Notes under the pieces: model-generated
Told to the model about the DNA's origin: nothing
Database searches by the model: none
What the model saw: only the letters and a program-made list of their open reading frames with translations
Shown here: positions 45,782 through 55,085 of the stretch, piece by piece
How the letters are laid out: each line of letters begins with the position of its first letter
Numbering within the stretch: the stretch's first letter is position 1
DNA from: Campylobacter hominis ATCC BAA-381
GTDB lineage: Bacteria; Campylobacterota; Campylobacteria; Campylobacterales; Campylobacteraceae
DNA: 64,000 bases
Assembly: GCF_000017585.1 (NCBI RefSeq)
Contig: NC_009714.1
Span: forward strand, 558,001-622,000
Direction of reading: 5' to 3'
Translations under genes and position numbers: made by a program

Positions 45782-46970
45782 GTATTTAATTGGCTTAAAA
45801 GAAGACAAATATAAACTTGCTTTTAATATTATACTTTTTATTTGGCTTTGTAGTATTCCTTTTAAGAATGCCATTTATCAAATTTCAACTGTTTTGGTTT
45901 TGCTATTTTTTGTAGTGCATTTGATTATAAATAAAAACTACTCTGTTTTAATTGAAAATTTTAAAAAAACTAAAGTTTTAGCTGTTTTTGTTGCTTTGAT
46001 TTTGCTTAGTATGTGTTTAGCAAACATCTTAAATCCTGAACTTTTAGCCAAAAAATCTTGGCATCATATAATTTCATTTTTTTATAGATATGTTTTGGTT
46101 TTTATAGCTTTAGCGTATTTTTACAGGCTTAAGTATTTTGATAAAAAAGTATTAGTTGATGTCTTTTTATTCGGACTTTTGTTTGTAGCAGCCATCGCAA
46201 TTTTTATGCTAATTTTAAATCCAGATATTGTTTTAAATTCAAACGCAGCCTACAATGGCGATTATGGTCTTAAAGGAACTTTTGATAACAGAAATGCCAT
46301 GGGACTTGCTATGAGCTTAGGTGTTGTCTTTACTCTTTTTATTTTAAAAGACAATATAAAAATAGGATTAGTCTTACTTGCAATTTTTGGTTTTTGTATG
46401 CTATTTTCTTTTTCACGTTCAGGTTGGGTTGCCGGTTTTTTTGCATATATCGTTTTTATCGCGTTTTATTTTAAACAGCTTAATAAAAAATTTTTTATAG
46501 CTGTTGGAATTTGTATTTTAGTGCTTATATGTTTGTATTTTGGTGTAGATAGTTTGCAAGATAGGGTAAATTTGCTTCTTCAAGGAAATTCCAGCCATAG
46601 AACTGATATTTGGAAATTTGGACTTACTCAAATACCAAATAATTTATTTTTTGGCCACGGTGTTAGTTGTTGGAGAAATTTAAATTTACCGGCTTATATA
46701 GCAGTACATACAGGACTTCATAATTCCACTTTAGAAATATTACTTTTTACTGGAATATTTGGTTTGGTGGCATGGATTAGTGCTGTTTTAACCGTATTTT
46801 ATCAAATTTTAAAAGATAAAAATTATATATATTTGTCTTTACTTGTATATTTTGTAGTTATTACACAGTTTGATTTTAGTGTTTTTGACTCAAAAGAACT
46901 TTTTAGCGCTGTAACTATTTTTATGTTTTTAGTGTATTCGGATAAATTTAAGGCTAAACTTTGCAAATAG
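45774..46970 (+). CDS. O-antigen ligase family membrane protein (WaaL-like)
   Basis: 398 residues, about eleven to twelve membrane helices. The central periplasmic part has the ligase-like FSFSRSGWVAGFFAY near residue 210 and HRTDIWKFGLTQIPNNLFFGHG near 275, both typical Wzy_C-domain features of WaaL (an Arg and a His-containing loop). It would attach a glycan built on a lipid carrier to lipid A-core. No Wzx/Wzy pair is visible in the window, so its donor is uncertain. It overlaps the deacetylase gene that follows by 10 bases. Confidence 0.82.
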   Translation: MHEYLIGLKEDKYKLAFNIILFIWLCSIPFKNAIYQISTVLVLLFFVVHLIINKNYSVLIENFKKTKVLAVFVALILLSMCLANILNPELLAKKSWHHIISFFYRYVLVFIALAYFYRLKYFDKKVLVDVFLFGLLFVAAIAIFMLILNPDIVLNSNAAYNGDYGLKGTFDNRNAMGLAMSLGVVFTLFILKDNIKIGLVLLAIFGFCMLFSFSRSGWVAGFFAYIVFIAFYFKQLNKKFFIAVGICILVLICLYFGVDSLQDRVNLLLQGNSSHRTDIWKFGLTQIPNNLFFGHGVSCWRNLNLPAYIAVHTGLHNSTLEILLFTGIFGLVAWISAVLTVFYQILKDKNYIYLSLLVYFVVITQFDFSVFDSKELFSAVTIFMFLVYSDKFKAKLCK

Positions 46971-47776
46971 TTATTATATTATTAATTTTTACAATATTAA
47001 TTAGTTTTACAATTTTTTCGCTTCGCTTTTCTTGGTGGAGAAAAAATATCACTTATGAATATCCTCGTGTTTTGATGTATCATATGATAAGTAAGCATTT
47101 GCCTAAAAATAAAAGCAAATTTAACCGTTTAAGAGTAGAGCCAAAAGAGTTTGAAAAGCAAATCAAGTGGCTTAGCAAAAATGGTTTTAAAAGTTATTTT
47201 GTGCGTGAAATATCAGATGATCTACCACCAAAATCAGTAATTATAACTTTTGATGACGGATATAAAGATAATCTCACAAATGCTTTGCCAATACTTCAAA
47301 AATACGGTTTTAAAGCTACAATTTTTATAGTTTGTAACCGCTTTGATAAAAATTGGGCGACGGATAAAGATCTTAAAAAATCAAGCGATGAATTAAACAA
47401 TGAAAAAATGTTAAGTGACGAAGATGTTAAAAAACTTTTAGAAAGTGGTCTTATTGAAATTGGCTCTCATACTTTAAATCATGCAAATTTGCCGAGTCTA
47501 AGCTATAAAGATAAACAAAATGAAATTTTAAACTCAAAATTAGAAATTGAAAAAAAATTTGGTATAACTTGTGAAAGCTTTGCTTATCCGTTTGGTTTTT
47601 ACGATGAAGAAAGTATGCAACTAGCTAAAGAATCCGGATATAAATTTTCTGTTACGACAAACAATGATGTTTTAAAAAATAGATACTCAAATTATGAAAT
47701 TCCTAGAATCATGATAAGTGGTAGAGGAAATATACTTCATTTTATTTTAAAAATAAAAAAAGGAAGAAGTAGGTGA
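46961..47776 (+). CDS. Membrane-anchored polysaccharide deacetylase (NodB domain), copy 1
   Basis: 271 residues from a TTG. An N-terminal anchor (QIVIILLIFTILISFTIFSL) is followed by RFSWWR. The NodB domain has VLMYHMI, then the catalytic TFDDGYKDN near residue 100, a SHTLNHANLPS histidine block near 170 and FAYPFGFYDEES near 205. It should remove acetyl groups from amino sugars in the periplasm or on a lipid carrier. It is homologous to 50790-51575; the two flank three glycosyltransferases. Confidence 0.87.
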   Translation: MQIVIILLIFTILISFTIFSLRFSWWRKNITYEYPRVLMYHMISKHLPKNKSKFNRLRVEPKEFEKQIKWLSKNGFKSYFVREISDDLPPKSVIITFDDGYKDNLTNALPILQKYGFKATIFIVCNRFDKNWATDKDLKKSSDELNNEKMLSDEDVKKLLESGLIEIGSHTLNHANLPSLSYKDKQNEILNSKLEIEKKFGITCESFAYPFGFYDEESMQLAKESGYKFSVTTNNDVLKNRYSNYEIPRIMISGRGNILHFILKIKKGRSR

Positions 47777-48756
47777 GAGTTTGTTATTTCTCTTGTTCAA
47801 ATATTTTTGGTGGTGTTGAAAATATCATTTTGCAAACATTAAATAAGCTTTGTAAAAGTTATGAGGTAGCTCTTATCTTACCAAAAGGTGCTAATTTTTT
47901 AAATAAATTTGATAAAAGAGTAAAAATTTATGATTATAAAAGCTACGATAAACGTTACAATATATTTTTATATTTTGAGATTATGAAATTTTTACACGAG
48001 TTTAAGCCGGATATTTTACACACTCATGGGGCAAAAGCTACGCAAATGGGCTTTATTTTAAGTAAATTTTTAAAATTTAAGTTTATTGCTACAAAGCACA
48101 ATAATAGAAAAGGTAAAATTTTTAATAAAATTAAAAATGTTATGGCTGTTTCAAAAAATGTCGCAAATACTATAAATCATGAATCAAAAGTTATCTATTT
48201 TGGTATAGATAAGCAAAATATAAAGCCGAATTTATCAAAAACTTTTACCATTACAGCTGTTGGTAGGCTTGATAAAATTAAAGGTTTTGATATTTTGATA
48301 AATGAAGTAAAGAAGCTTAAATTTAACTTTGTTTTACAAATTGTAGGTGATGGTTTCGAAAGGGAAAATTTGCAGAATTTAATAAATAGTCTTAATTTAA
48401 AAAATAAAGTTAAACTTCTTGGTTTTTGTCAAAACATTCCGCAAATTTTAGCAAATTCAAATTTACAAGTTATTAGTTCCATAAAAGAAGGTTTTCCACT
48501 TACGCTTTTAGAAGGTCTTTTTTACGCTCCTATTGTAATTTCTACACCAGTTGGTGGAATAATTGAAATTTTAGACGATGAATTTTTAATAAACCATGAG
48601 AATTTAAGTGATAAAATAGATGAAATTTACATGAATTATGATGCAAAAGTTGAAATTTTTAAAGAAAAAAATAAAAATATAATTGAAAATTTTAAATTTG
48701 AAAAATATATCTTAAATTTGCAAAATTACTATGAGGAAATTTATGAAAAATCTTAG
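47773..48756 (+). CDS. Glycosyltransferase family 4 (copy 1 of a related pair)
   Basis: 327 residues from a GTG. The GT-B features are GGVENIILQTLNKLC near residue 14, DILHTHGAKATQMGF, TAVGRLDKIKGFDILINEV and the acceptor-site motif SIKEGFPLTLLEGLFYAPIV. It is clearly related in order and motifs to 49798-50793 (TILGVGRLAPVKGWDLLINA, ASVTEGLSISLIEAIFYAKI). It overlaps the deacetylase by 4 bases. Sugar and acceptor are unknown. Confidence 0.87.
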   Translation: MRVCYFSCSNIFGGVENIILQTLNKLCKSYEVALILPKGANFLNKFDKRVKIYDYKSYDKRYNIFLYFEIMKFLHEFKPDILHTHGAKATQMGFILSKFLKFKFIATKHNNRKGKIFNKIKNVMAVSKNVANTINHESKVIYFGIDKQNIKPNLSKTFTITAVGRLDKIKGFDILINEVKKLKFNFVLQIVGDGFERENLQNLINSLNLKNKVKLLGFCQNIPQILANSNLQVISSIKEGFPLTLLEGLFYAPIVISTPVGGIIEILDDEFLINHENLSDKIDEIYMNYDAKVEIFKEKNKNIIENFKFEKYILNLQNYYEEIYEKS

Positions 48757-49801
48757 AATTGTTCATTGTGGTATTTTTAATGAATTTGATGATGGAAATT
48801 TTTTTTATGGCTTAGAGCGTAAAATTTCGCATGGACTTCATCAAAACGGTCATTTTGTATATGATTTCAGTTATAGAGACTGGGAGAGAAATTTAAGATT
48901 TTGCGGCATTAAAAACAGCGGCATAAAAAAGATGAATCAAAAACTTATTGAAATTTGCAAAAATATAAATGCCGATGTTTTATTTATCACAAAGGCTGAA
49001 AAGATAGAAAACGAAACTCTTTTAGAGATAAAAAAGGCACTGCCAAATATAAAAATTGCGATGTGGTATGTTGATCATCTAGAAGAAAAAGCTGAATTTT
49101 TTGAAAAATTTAAGATAATTGACGCGTTTTTTTATGCAAATGCACTTAAATTAAAAGAGCTTTCAAATAAGTATAAAAATACACTTTTTTCATTTTTTCC
49201 AAATATTTCAGATGAGGCTTTTGAGATCGATTTAAATTTATCAAAAACAAATGATATCATTTATATAGCAAGAGATTATAAAGAAGATAACCGTTATAAA
49301 TTTGCTTTAATGCTTCATGAGTTTTGTAAAAAAAATAGCATAAAGCATAAAATTTATGCAAGTTTAGGGAACAAACCAGTTTTTGGATATGATTTTTTAA
49401 AAGCCATAAATGAGAGTAAAATTGCTATAAATTTTAACAGAGATGATGAGTTAGATTGCGAGAGCTCAAACAAACTTTTGGGTGCAAGTGATAGAATGGC
49501 ACAATTTTTAGGTTTTGGGGCATGTACTTTTTCGCCGGTTATTACAGGATTTGATAAACTTTACGAGCCCAATAAAGATATAATTTATTTTAAAAATTTT
49601 AAAGATTGTAGTGATAAGATTTTAGCAATTTTAAAAAGTAACGAGTGGAAGCAAATTGGTAAAAATGGCAGAGAAAAAACATTAAAAATCGCAAATGCAA
49701 AACGCGTAACTAAATTTATGCTTGAATTGCTTTTTAATAAAAATTTTAGTCAAGACTATGAGTGGAAAGAATTTATATATAAAAATGGAGAATTAATTTG
49801 A
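48743..49801 (+). CDS. CgeB-like glycosyltransferase (DUF3880 type)
   Basis: 352 residues from the ATG at 48743, which has GAGGAA upstream; an ATG at 48731 also exists. The N-terminal part, GNFFYGLERKISHGLHQNGH, and VDHLEEKAEFFEKFKIIDAF are typical of the CgeB/DUF3880 family, with the C-terminal GASDRMAQFLGFGACTFSP resembling the donor-binding region of GT1/GT4 enzymes. It sits at the centre of the symmetric deacetylase-GT4-X-GT4-deacetylase arrangement. It overlaps both neighbours by a few bases. Confidence 0.8.
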   Translation: MKNLRIVHCGIFNEFDDGNFFYGLERKISHGLHQNGHFVYDFSYRDWERNLRFCGIKNSGIKKMNQKLIEICKNINADVLFITKAEKIENETLLEIKKALPNIKIAMWYVDHLEEKAEFFEKFKIIDAFFYANALKLKELSNKYKNTLFSFFPNISDEAFEIDLNLSKTNDIIYIARDYKEDNRYKFALMLHEFCKKNSIKHKIYASLGNKPVFGYDFLKAINESKIAINFNRDDELDCESSNKLLGASDRMAQFLGFGACTFSPVITGFDKLYEPNKDIIYFKNFKDCSDKILAILKSNEWKQIGKNGREKTLKIANAKRVTKFMLELLFNKNFSQDYEWKEFIYKNGELI

Positions 49802-50793
49802 AAATTTTACAAACACTTCAATGGATTCAATTTGCCGGAACTGAAAAAGTTTGTGTTGATCTATGTAATGAGATGAGTAAAAATCATGAAGTAATTTTAC
49901 TTTCAAATAAAGATATAACACAAAAATTAAATAAAAATGTGAAATTTATAGAGTTTAATTTTGATAAAAGTCGTTTTAATCCATTTTTTTTATATAAAAC
50001 TGCTAAATTTATAGAAGAAATAAATCCTGATATAATTCAATGCCATAATGCAAAAGAACTTGAAATTATGAAATATATGCAATTTTTTTTAAAGAAGAAA
50101 ATTCCAATCGTTGCCACAAGACATAATGCGGAATTAAAGAAGAAATATGCTTTTGCTAATCTTGGGATAGCTGTTTCTGATGAAACTATGAACTATATGA
50201 ATGCTAAAAAAAATATTCTTATAACAAATGGCGTGAGTAAAGTAAAACCTAATTTGATAAAAAATGATAAATTTACAATTTTAGGTGTTGGTAGGCTCGC
50301 ACCTGTTAAAGGATGGGATCTTTTAATAAATGCTGCCTCAAAGCTTAATTTTGATTTTAAATTACAAATTTTAGGTGAAGGTGATGAAAAAAGACATTTG
50401 CAAGATTTAGCCTCAAGACTTGGCATAAAAGATAAGGTTGAATTTCTAGGTTTTAAAAATAATGTGGCTGATTATGTAGCAAGTTCTGATTTACAAGTTA
50501 TAGCATCTGTTACAGAGGGGCTTTCTATATCGCTGATAGAAGCCATTTTTTATGCAAAAATTTTAATAGCCTCAAATGTTTCAAATCATGAAAATCTTAT
50601 TGGTAAAAAATTAGTTTATAATAGAGATGCAAAAATTTTAGCTGATAATATAAATGATATTTATAAAAACTATAAAGAATATCAAGATGAATTTGCAAAG
50701 GTAAAATTAAAAAAAGATAACTTTAGTATAGAAAAAATGACACAAAAATATATAAAGGCATATGAAAATTTGATAGAGGATTTTAAAAAATGA
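49798..50793 (+). CDS. Glycosyltransferase family 4 (copy 2 of a related pair)
   Basis: 331 residues from a TTG. It has the GT-B elements FAGTEKVCVDLCNEMSKNHE near residue 13, DIIQCHNAKELEIM, a donor-site GRLAPVKGWDLLINAA and SVTEGLSISLIEAIFYAKIL. It is a relative of 47773-48756. The overlap with both neighbours (4 bases each) suggests one transcript for the LOS cluster. Confidence 0.87.
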   Translation: MKILQTLQWIQFAGTEKVCVDLCNEMSKNHEVILLSNKDITQKLNKNVKFIEFNFDKSRFNPFFLYKTAKFIEEINPDIIQCHNAKELEIMKYMQFFLKKKIPIVATRHNAELKKKYAFANLGIAVSDETMNYMNAKKNILITNGVSKVKPNLIKNDKFTILGVGRLAPVKGWDLLINAASKLNFDFKLQILGEGDEKRHLQDLASRLGIKDKVEFLGFKNNVADYVASSDLQVIASVTEGLSISLIEAIFYAKILIASNVSNHENLIGKKLVYNRDAKILADNINDIYKNYKEYQDEFAKVKLKKDNFSIEKMTQKYIKAYENLIEDFKK

Positions 50794-51575
50794 TATTTAT
50801 TTGTATTTTATTTTTTGTTATTTTTATAGCTTTTTCTCTTCGTTATAATTGGTGGCGGATACCTGCTGGAAATGATAAAGTAAGGGTTTTAATGTATCAT
50901 AGCATTGATGAGCATTTTGGTGATAAGTTTGATAAATGGCGAGTAAAACCTGAGGATTTCGAGAGGCAAATCGCTTGGATGAGTAAAAAAGGTTATAAAT
51001 TTTTTACTTTAAGTGAAATTTGTGAATTTCTAGATGATAAAGAATTTCCAAAAAAATCAGTTTGCATTACTTTTGATGATGGATATGGTGATAACTTCAC
51101 AAATGCTTATAAAATTTTAAAAAAATACGGCGCAAAAGCAACTATCTTTCTTATTCCAAATCAAGATGAAAATTACTGGGAAGCTAAAAATACATCACAT
51201 ATTTCTAAAATGTTAAATAAAGAGCAAATTTTACAGATGAGAGATATCGTTGAGTTTGGTGCTCATACAAGTACGCATGCAAATCTTACTGCAATTTCAA
51301 TTCAGCAGGCAAAAAATGAAATAGAAAATTCCAAAAAAGATGTTGAAAATATAACAAAAAAACCTTGCTTGAGCTTTGCATATCCTTATGGTAAATTTAA
51401 TAATGAGATTGTTGATTTAGTGGATGAAGCCGGATTTAAAAATGCTGTAATTGTAAGGCGTGGAGTTTTTGATATTAAGGATGAGCGTTTAAAAATTAAA
51501 AGAATAGGGATTCTTGGCACAGAAGGTTTTTTTGATTTTTGGCTTAGATTTACACGTATTAGAAATAAATTTTAA
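50790..51575 (+). CDS. Membrane-anchored polysaccharide deacetylase (NodB domain), copy 2
   Basis: 261 residues. A short N-terminal anchor (IFICILFFVIFIAFSL) leads to RYNWWR, like copy 1. The catalytic ITFDDGYGDNFTNAY lies near residue 90, the histidine block FGAHTSTHANLTA near 160 and SFAYPYGKFNNEIVD near 190. It is related to 46961-47776 throughout. Two deacetylases in one LOS locus suggest two deacetylated amino sugars, or one substrate per linked glycosyltransferase; that is inference. Confidence 0.87.
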   Translation: MIFICILFFVIFIAFSLRYNWWRIPAGNDKVRVLMYHSIDEHFGDKFDKWRVKPEDFERQIAWMSKKGYKFFTLSEICEFLDDKEFPKKSVCITFDDGYGDNFTNAYKILKKYGAKATIFLIPNQDENYWEAKNTSHISKMLNKEQILQMRDIVEFGAHTSTHANLTAISIQQAKNEIENSKKDVENITKKPCLSFAYPYGKFNNEIVDLVDEAGFKNAVIVRRGVFDIKDERLKIKRIGILGTEGFFDFWLRFTRIRNKF

Positions 51576-51584
51576 GGATTAAAT

Positions 51585-52346
51585 TTGATAAAAGCATCTG
51601 TTTATGCGATTGTGATGAATGAAGAAAAGCATATCGAAAGAATGCTCAAAAGCGTGGCTGATTTTGATGAAATTATCATCGTAGATAGTGGAAGTACCGA
51701 TAAAACGCTGGAAATTGCAAAAAAATATACGGATAAAATTTATTTTCATAAATGGCAAGGTGAAGGCTTTCAAAAAAACTACGCGTTTAATCTTTGTAAA
51801 AATGAGTGGGTATTAAATTTGGACGCTGATGAAGAGATTGAGCCGGCTTTAAAAATCGAAATCGGGAATTTTATAAATCAAAGTGAATTTAACGGACTGG
51901 ATATAAAATTTCAAGAGTATAATATGGGCTTTATTGTTTCGCCGTTTGTAAAAAAGAACACACATATAAGATTTTTTAAAAAAAGTAGTGGAAAATATGA
52001 AAATATGGGTGTTCACGCTCAAATTTCAATAAATGGAAAAGTAAAAAAAAGCAAATATTCAATACATCATTTTAGTGATAAATTTATATATGAGCTCGTT
52101 GTAAAAAACAATAATTATTCTACTTTAAGAGCAAAAAGCGATTTTGAAAAAGGCAAAAAACCGAATTTTCTAAAGCTTATTTTTATATTTCCGTTTATGT
52201 TTTTTAAATCTTATTTTTTAAGAAGATCTGTTTTTAATGGAAAAAGAGGCTTCATAACGTCTGTAATAAATGCTTTTTATGCTTTTTTAAAAGAGGCGAA
52301 ACTTTATGAAATTTCATATTTAAAGGAAAAAAATGAAAAGAAATAA
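51585..52346 (+). CDS. Glycosyltransferase family 2 (WaaE/KdtX type)
   Basis: 253 residues from a TTG with AAGGAT upstream. The GT-A features are SVYAIVMNEEKHIERMLKSV at the start, IIIVDSGSTDKTLEIAKKY near residue 30 and WVLNLDADEEIEP with the metal-binding DAD near residue 78. WaaE enzymes add glucose to the heptose region of the core. The base style here is closer to the rest of the chromosome than the AT-rich block before it. It overlaps the next gene by 14 bases. Confidence 0.88.
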   Translation: MIKASVYAIVMNEEKHIERMLKSVADFDEIIIVDSGSTDKTLEIAKKYTDKIYFHKWQGEGFQKNYAFNLCKNEWVLNLDADEEIEPALKIEIGNFINQSEFNGLDIKFQEYNMGFIVSPFVKKNTHIRFFKKSSGKYENMGVHAQISINGKVKKSKYSIHHFSDKFIYELVVKNNNYSTLRAKSDFEKGKKPNFLKLIFIFPFMFFKSYFLRRSVFNGKRGFITSVINAFYAFLKEAKLYEISYLKEKNEKK

Positions 52347-53694
52347 TATATCAAAAAAACACATAATTTCTATTTTAATAGTATTTTTTGCAGGATTTTT
52401 GCTTGGTCTTACATATTTCAGTTATCGTCATTTCGGAAATTTTACAGCTGCTCAAATGATTTTTCATTTTGTCAGCGATATCGGTGATACGCTTAATGAA
52501 TACAAAACTTCCATTAGAGAAAAAATTATAGTTCCTGCGTTTGTAGTGGCTTTGCTTTGGTTTTTGGCTATTAAATTCAGTCAATTTTTTAAAAAACACT
52601 CTTTGAAATTTTCTTTTGCTTTTTTGATTGTTTCTTTAATAGTAGCAAATGCTAAAATGAGTTTTTATGACATTTTTTCATATTTTTTTGTTTATTCGGA
52701 TATTTATGAAAAAGAGTATAAAAATCCTGATTTCAGTAAAATTTCGCTTAAAAAACCTAAAAATTTGATAATCGTTTATGCAGAGAGTTTGGAATTAAAT
52801 TATAGTGAACTTAGAAACAATAGAAAAATAGATATTACAAATTTAAAAGAGATAGCAAAAAACGGAGTAGTGTTTAATAATGGTCATAAAATGTTGAATA
52901 ATACAGGTTGGACAGCAGCAGGGCTTTTAGCTTATAACTGCGGTATTCCACTTTCAATAGTCGGAGATAAAAATGAAACATATAAAAAAATGACTTGTCT
53001 TGGAGATGTGCTTGATCATTTCGGATATGATCAGGAGTATCTTTTAGGAAGTGATGCGACTTTTGCAAATGCAAAAGAATTTTTTATAACTCATAAAATA
53101 AAAGTTAGTGATTTAAAATCTATGAATTTAAAAAATGATTTTGGATGGGGAATTTATGATGATAAAATTTTTAAAATTGCAAAAGAAAAACTAAACCAAA
53201 AAGCAACATTGCATAAACCTTTTGCTTTTTATATTTCTACTATAAATATGCATTTTCCTGGAAATAAAAGCCCTGGCTGCACGTCAATGGACGATAGATA
53301 TACTGAAAGCATATCTTGTACTGACAAGGAGTTAAGCGAATTTTTAAAATGGATAATGAAACAGGATTTTTATAAAAACACATCCGTAATTGTTTTAGGT
53401 GATCATTTATCACAAGTGCAAAGATATTTTAAAAGAAGTAGTGATAGAAGAATTTTTAATCTCTTTTTAAATTCAGGTTTCAGCGGAGTTGATACAAATA
53501 GAAAAGTCAATCATTTTGATATGCTACCAGCAATTTTAGAGAGCATAAATATAAGCGTTGATGCTTTCGGGCTTGGTAGAAATCCTACAAAAAATACTCC
53601 GTTACTGCTTGAAAAATATGATTTTGATGATTTAAATAAAGAAATTTCGAAACGAAGCAAAATGTATAACAATGAATTTTTGGATAAAAAATAA
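52333..53694 (+). CDS. OpgB-like phosphoglycerol/LTA-synthase-type transferase
   Basis: 453 residues. Three membrane segments occupy about 10-110. The alkaline-phosphatase-like domain follows with LIIVYAESLE near residue 138 and the OpgB-type nucleophile motif NTGWTAAGLLAYNCGIPLS near 190, then a metal-binding VLGDHLSQ near 355 and NHFDMLPAIL. OpgB/MdoB enzymes transfer phosphoglycerol from phosphatidylglycerol to glycans, releasing diacylglycerol, which DgkA can recycle. The acceptor here, LOS or another glycan, is inferred from location. It is the last gene of the LOS run. Confidence 0.82.
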   Translation: MKRNNISKKHIISILIVFFAGFLLGLTYFSYRHFGNFTAAQMIFHFVSDIGDTLNEYKTSIREKIIVPAFVVALLWFLAIKFSQFFKKHSLKFSFAFLIVSLIVANAKMSFYDIFSYFFVYSDIYEKEYKNPDFSKISLKKPKNLIIVYAESLELNYSELRNNRKIDITNLKEIAKNGVVFNNGHKMLNNTGWTAAGLLAYNCGIPLSIVGDKNETYKKMTCLGDVLDHFGYDQEYLLGSDATFANAKEFFITHKIKVSDLKSMNLKNDFGWGIYDDKIFKIAKEKLNQKATLHKPFAFYISTINMHFPGNKSPGCTSMDDRYTESISCTDKELSEFLKWIMKQDFYKNTSVIVLGDHLSQVQRYFKRSSDRRIFNLFLNSGFSGVDTNRKVNHFDMLPAILESINISVDAFGLGRNPTKNTPLLLEKYDFDDLNKEISKRSKMYNNEFLDKK

Positions 53695-53802
53695 AAATAT
53701 TACGGTAATTTTTTTTGCTTAATCACTGTTTTTATTTTTAATAATAAAAATGATAAATTTTAAGCATTTATTTGTTAAAATTCGGCGAAAACGAGGGAAA
53801 AT

Positions 53803-55074
53803 ATGTTAAATTTAAAAGATAAAATCATAGCTGTTGTTGGGCTTGGATATGTTGGAATGCCTTTGCTTAACGCATTTTCCAAAAAATACAAAACAATCGG
53901 ATATGACATAAATCAAAAAAGAGTTGAAGAGCTTAAAAGTGGCGTAGATAGGACGCTTGAATTAAATAACAGTCAGTTAAAAGAAATGGATACTTTTTAT
54001 ACTACTGATATAAATGATCTAAAATGTGCAAATATATTTATCGTGACGGTTCCTACGCCGATTGATTCTAAAAATAAGCCGGATCTTACACCACTTATAA
54101 AATCAAGTGAAAGCATAGGAAAAGCGTTAAATAAAGGTGATATAGTAATATATGAAAGTACAGTTTATCCTGGTGTTACTGAAGAAATTTGCGTACCTTG
54201 CTTGGAAAAAACATCAGGACTTAAATTTAATATTGACTTTTTTTGCGGATATTCGCCCGAAAGAATAAATCCTGGTGATAAAGAACACACTGTATCTAAA
54301 ATTTTAAAAGTTACAAGCGGCAGCACGCCTGAAATTGCCGATGTTGTAGATGCGCTTTATAAAAGTATAATAACTGCAGGAACTTTAAAAGCAAGCAGCA
54401 TAAAAGTAGCAGAAGCGAGTAAAGTCATAGAAAATACTCAAAGAGACGTAAATATTGCGCTTATAAACGAGCTTGCTCTTATTTTTGATGCGATGAATAT
54501 TGATACGAATGAAGTTATTGAAGCGGCTTCAACTAAGTGGAATTTTATCAAGTTAAAACCAGGGCTTGTCGGAGGTCACTGCATAGGTGTAGATCCGTAT
54601 TATCTCACATATAAAGCCGAAGAGCTTGGATATAAACCGAATTTAATTTTAAACGCAAGACACATAAATAATTCAATGGCAGGTTTTATAGCAAACAAAA
54701 CTATAAAAACAATGATAGATAACGATATTAAAATTAAAGGCTCAAACGTTCTTGTTTTGGGTGTTACATTTAAAGAAAATTGCCCTGATTTAAGAAATAC
54801 AAAGGTTTTAAATATAGTGGAAAATTTGGAAGAATATGGCATAAATGTAGATATTTATGATCCTTGGGTAGATACAAATGAATCAAATATCACTTTCAAT
54901 CACGAAATTATCGCAAATCCTTTCAAGAATAGCAAAAAATACGACGCTATAATTGTAGCTGTAGCTCATAATGAGTTTAAAAATTTAAAAGATAGCGATT
55001 ATGATAAAATTTTAAATCAACATATCATAATTGATATAAAAGGTATTGTAAATAAGCCGACTTGGAGATTATAA
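53803..55074 (+). CDS. Nucleotide-sugar dehydrogenase (TviB/WbpO type)
   Basis: 423 residues. The Rossmann motif [15 protein letters not shown] near residue 12, the mid-domain [14 protein letters not shown] near 152, the catalytic Cys in [12 protein letters not shown] near 262, and a C-terminal UDP-binding part ([17 protein letters not shown]) are all present. The family oxidises UDP-N-acetylhexosamine to the uronic acid. The 108-bp gap before it suggests its own promoter. A dedicated uronic-acid sugar in the LOS or capsule is inferred. Confidence 0.93.
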   Translation: MLNLKDKIIAVVGLGYVGMPLLNAFSKKYKTIGYDINQKRVEELKSGVDRTLELNNSQLKEMDTFYTTDINDLKCANIFIVTVPTPIDSKNKPDLTPLIKSSESIGKALNKGDIVIYESTVYPGVTEEICVPCLEKTSGLKFNIDFFCGYSPERINPGDKEHTVSKILKVTSGSTPEIADVVDALYKSIITAGTLKASSIKVAEASKVIENTQRDVNIALINELALIFDAMNIDTNEVIEAASTKWNFIKLKPGLVGGHCIGVDPYYLTYKAEELGYKPNLILNARHINNSMAGFIANKTIKTMIDNDIKIKGSNVLVLGVTFKENCPDLRNTKVLNIVENLEEYGINVDIYDPWVDTNESNITFNHEIIANPFKNSKKYDAIIVAVAHNEFKNLKDSDYDKILNQHIIIDIKGIVNKPTWRL

Positions 55075-55085
55075 AAGGAAAAAAA

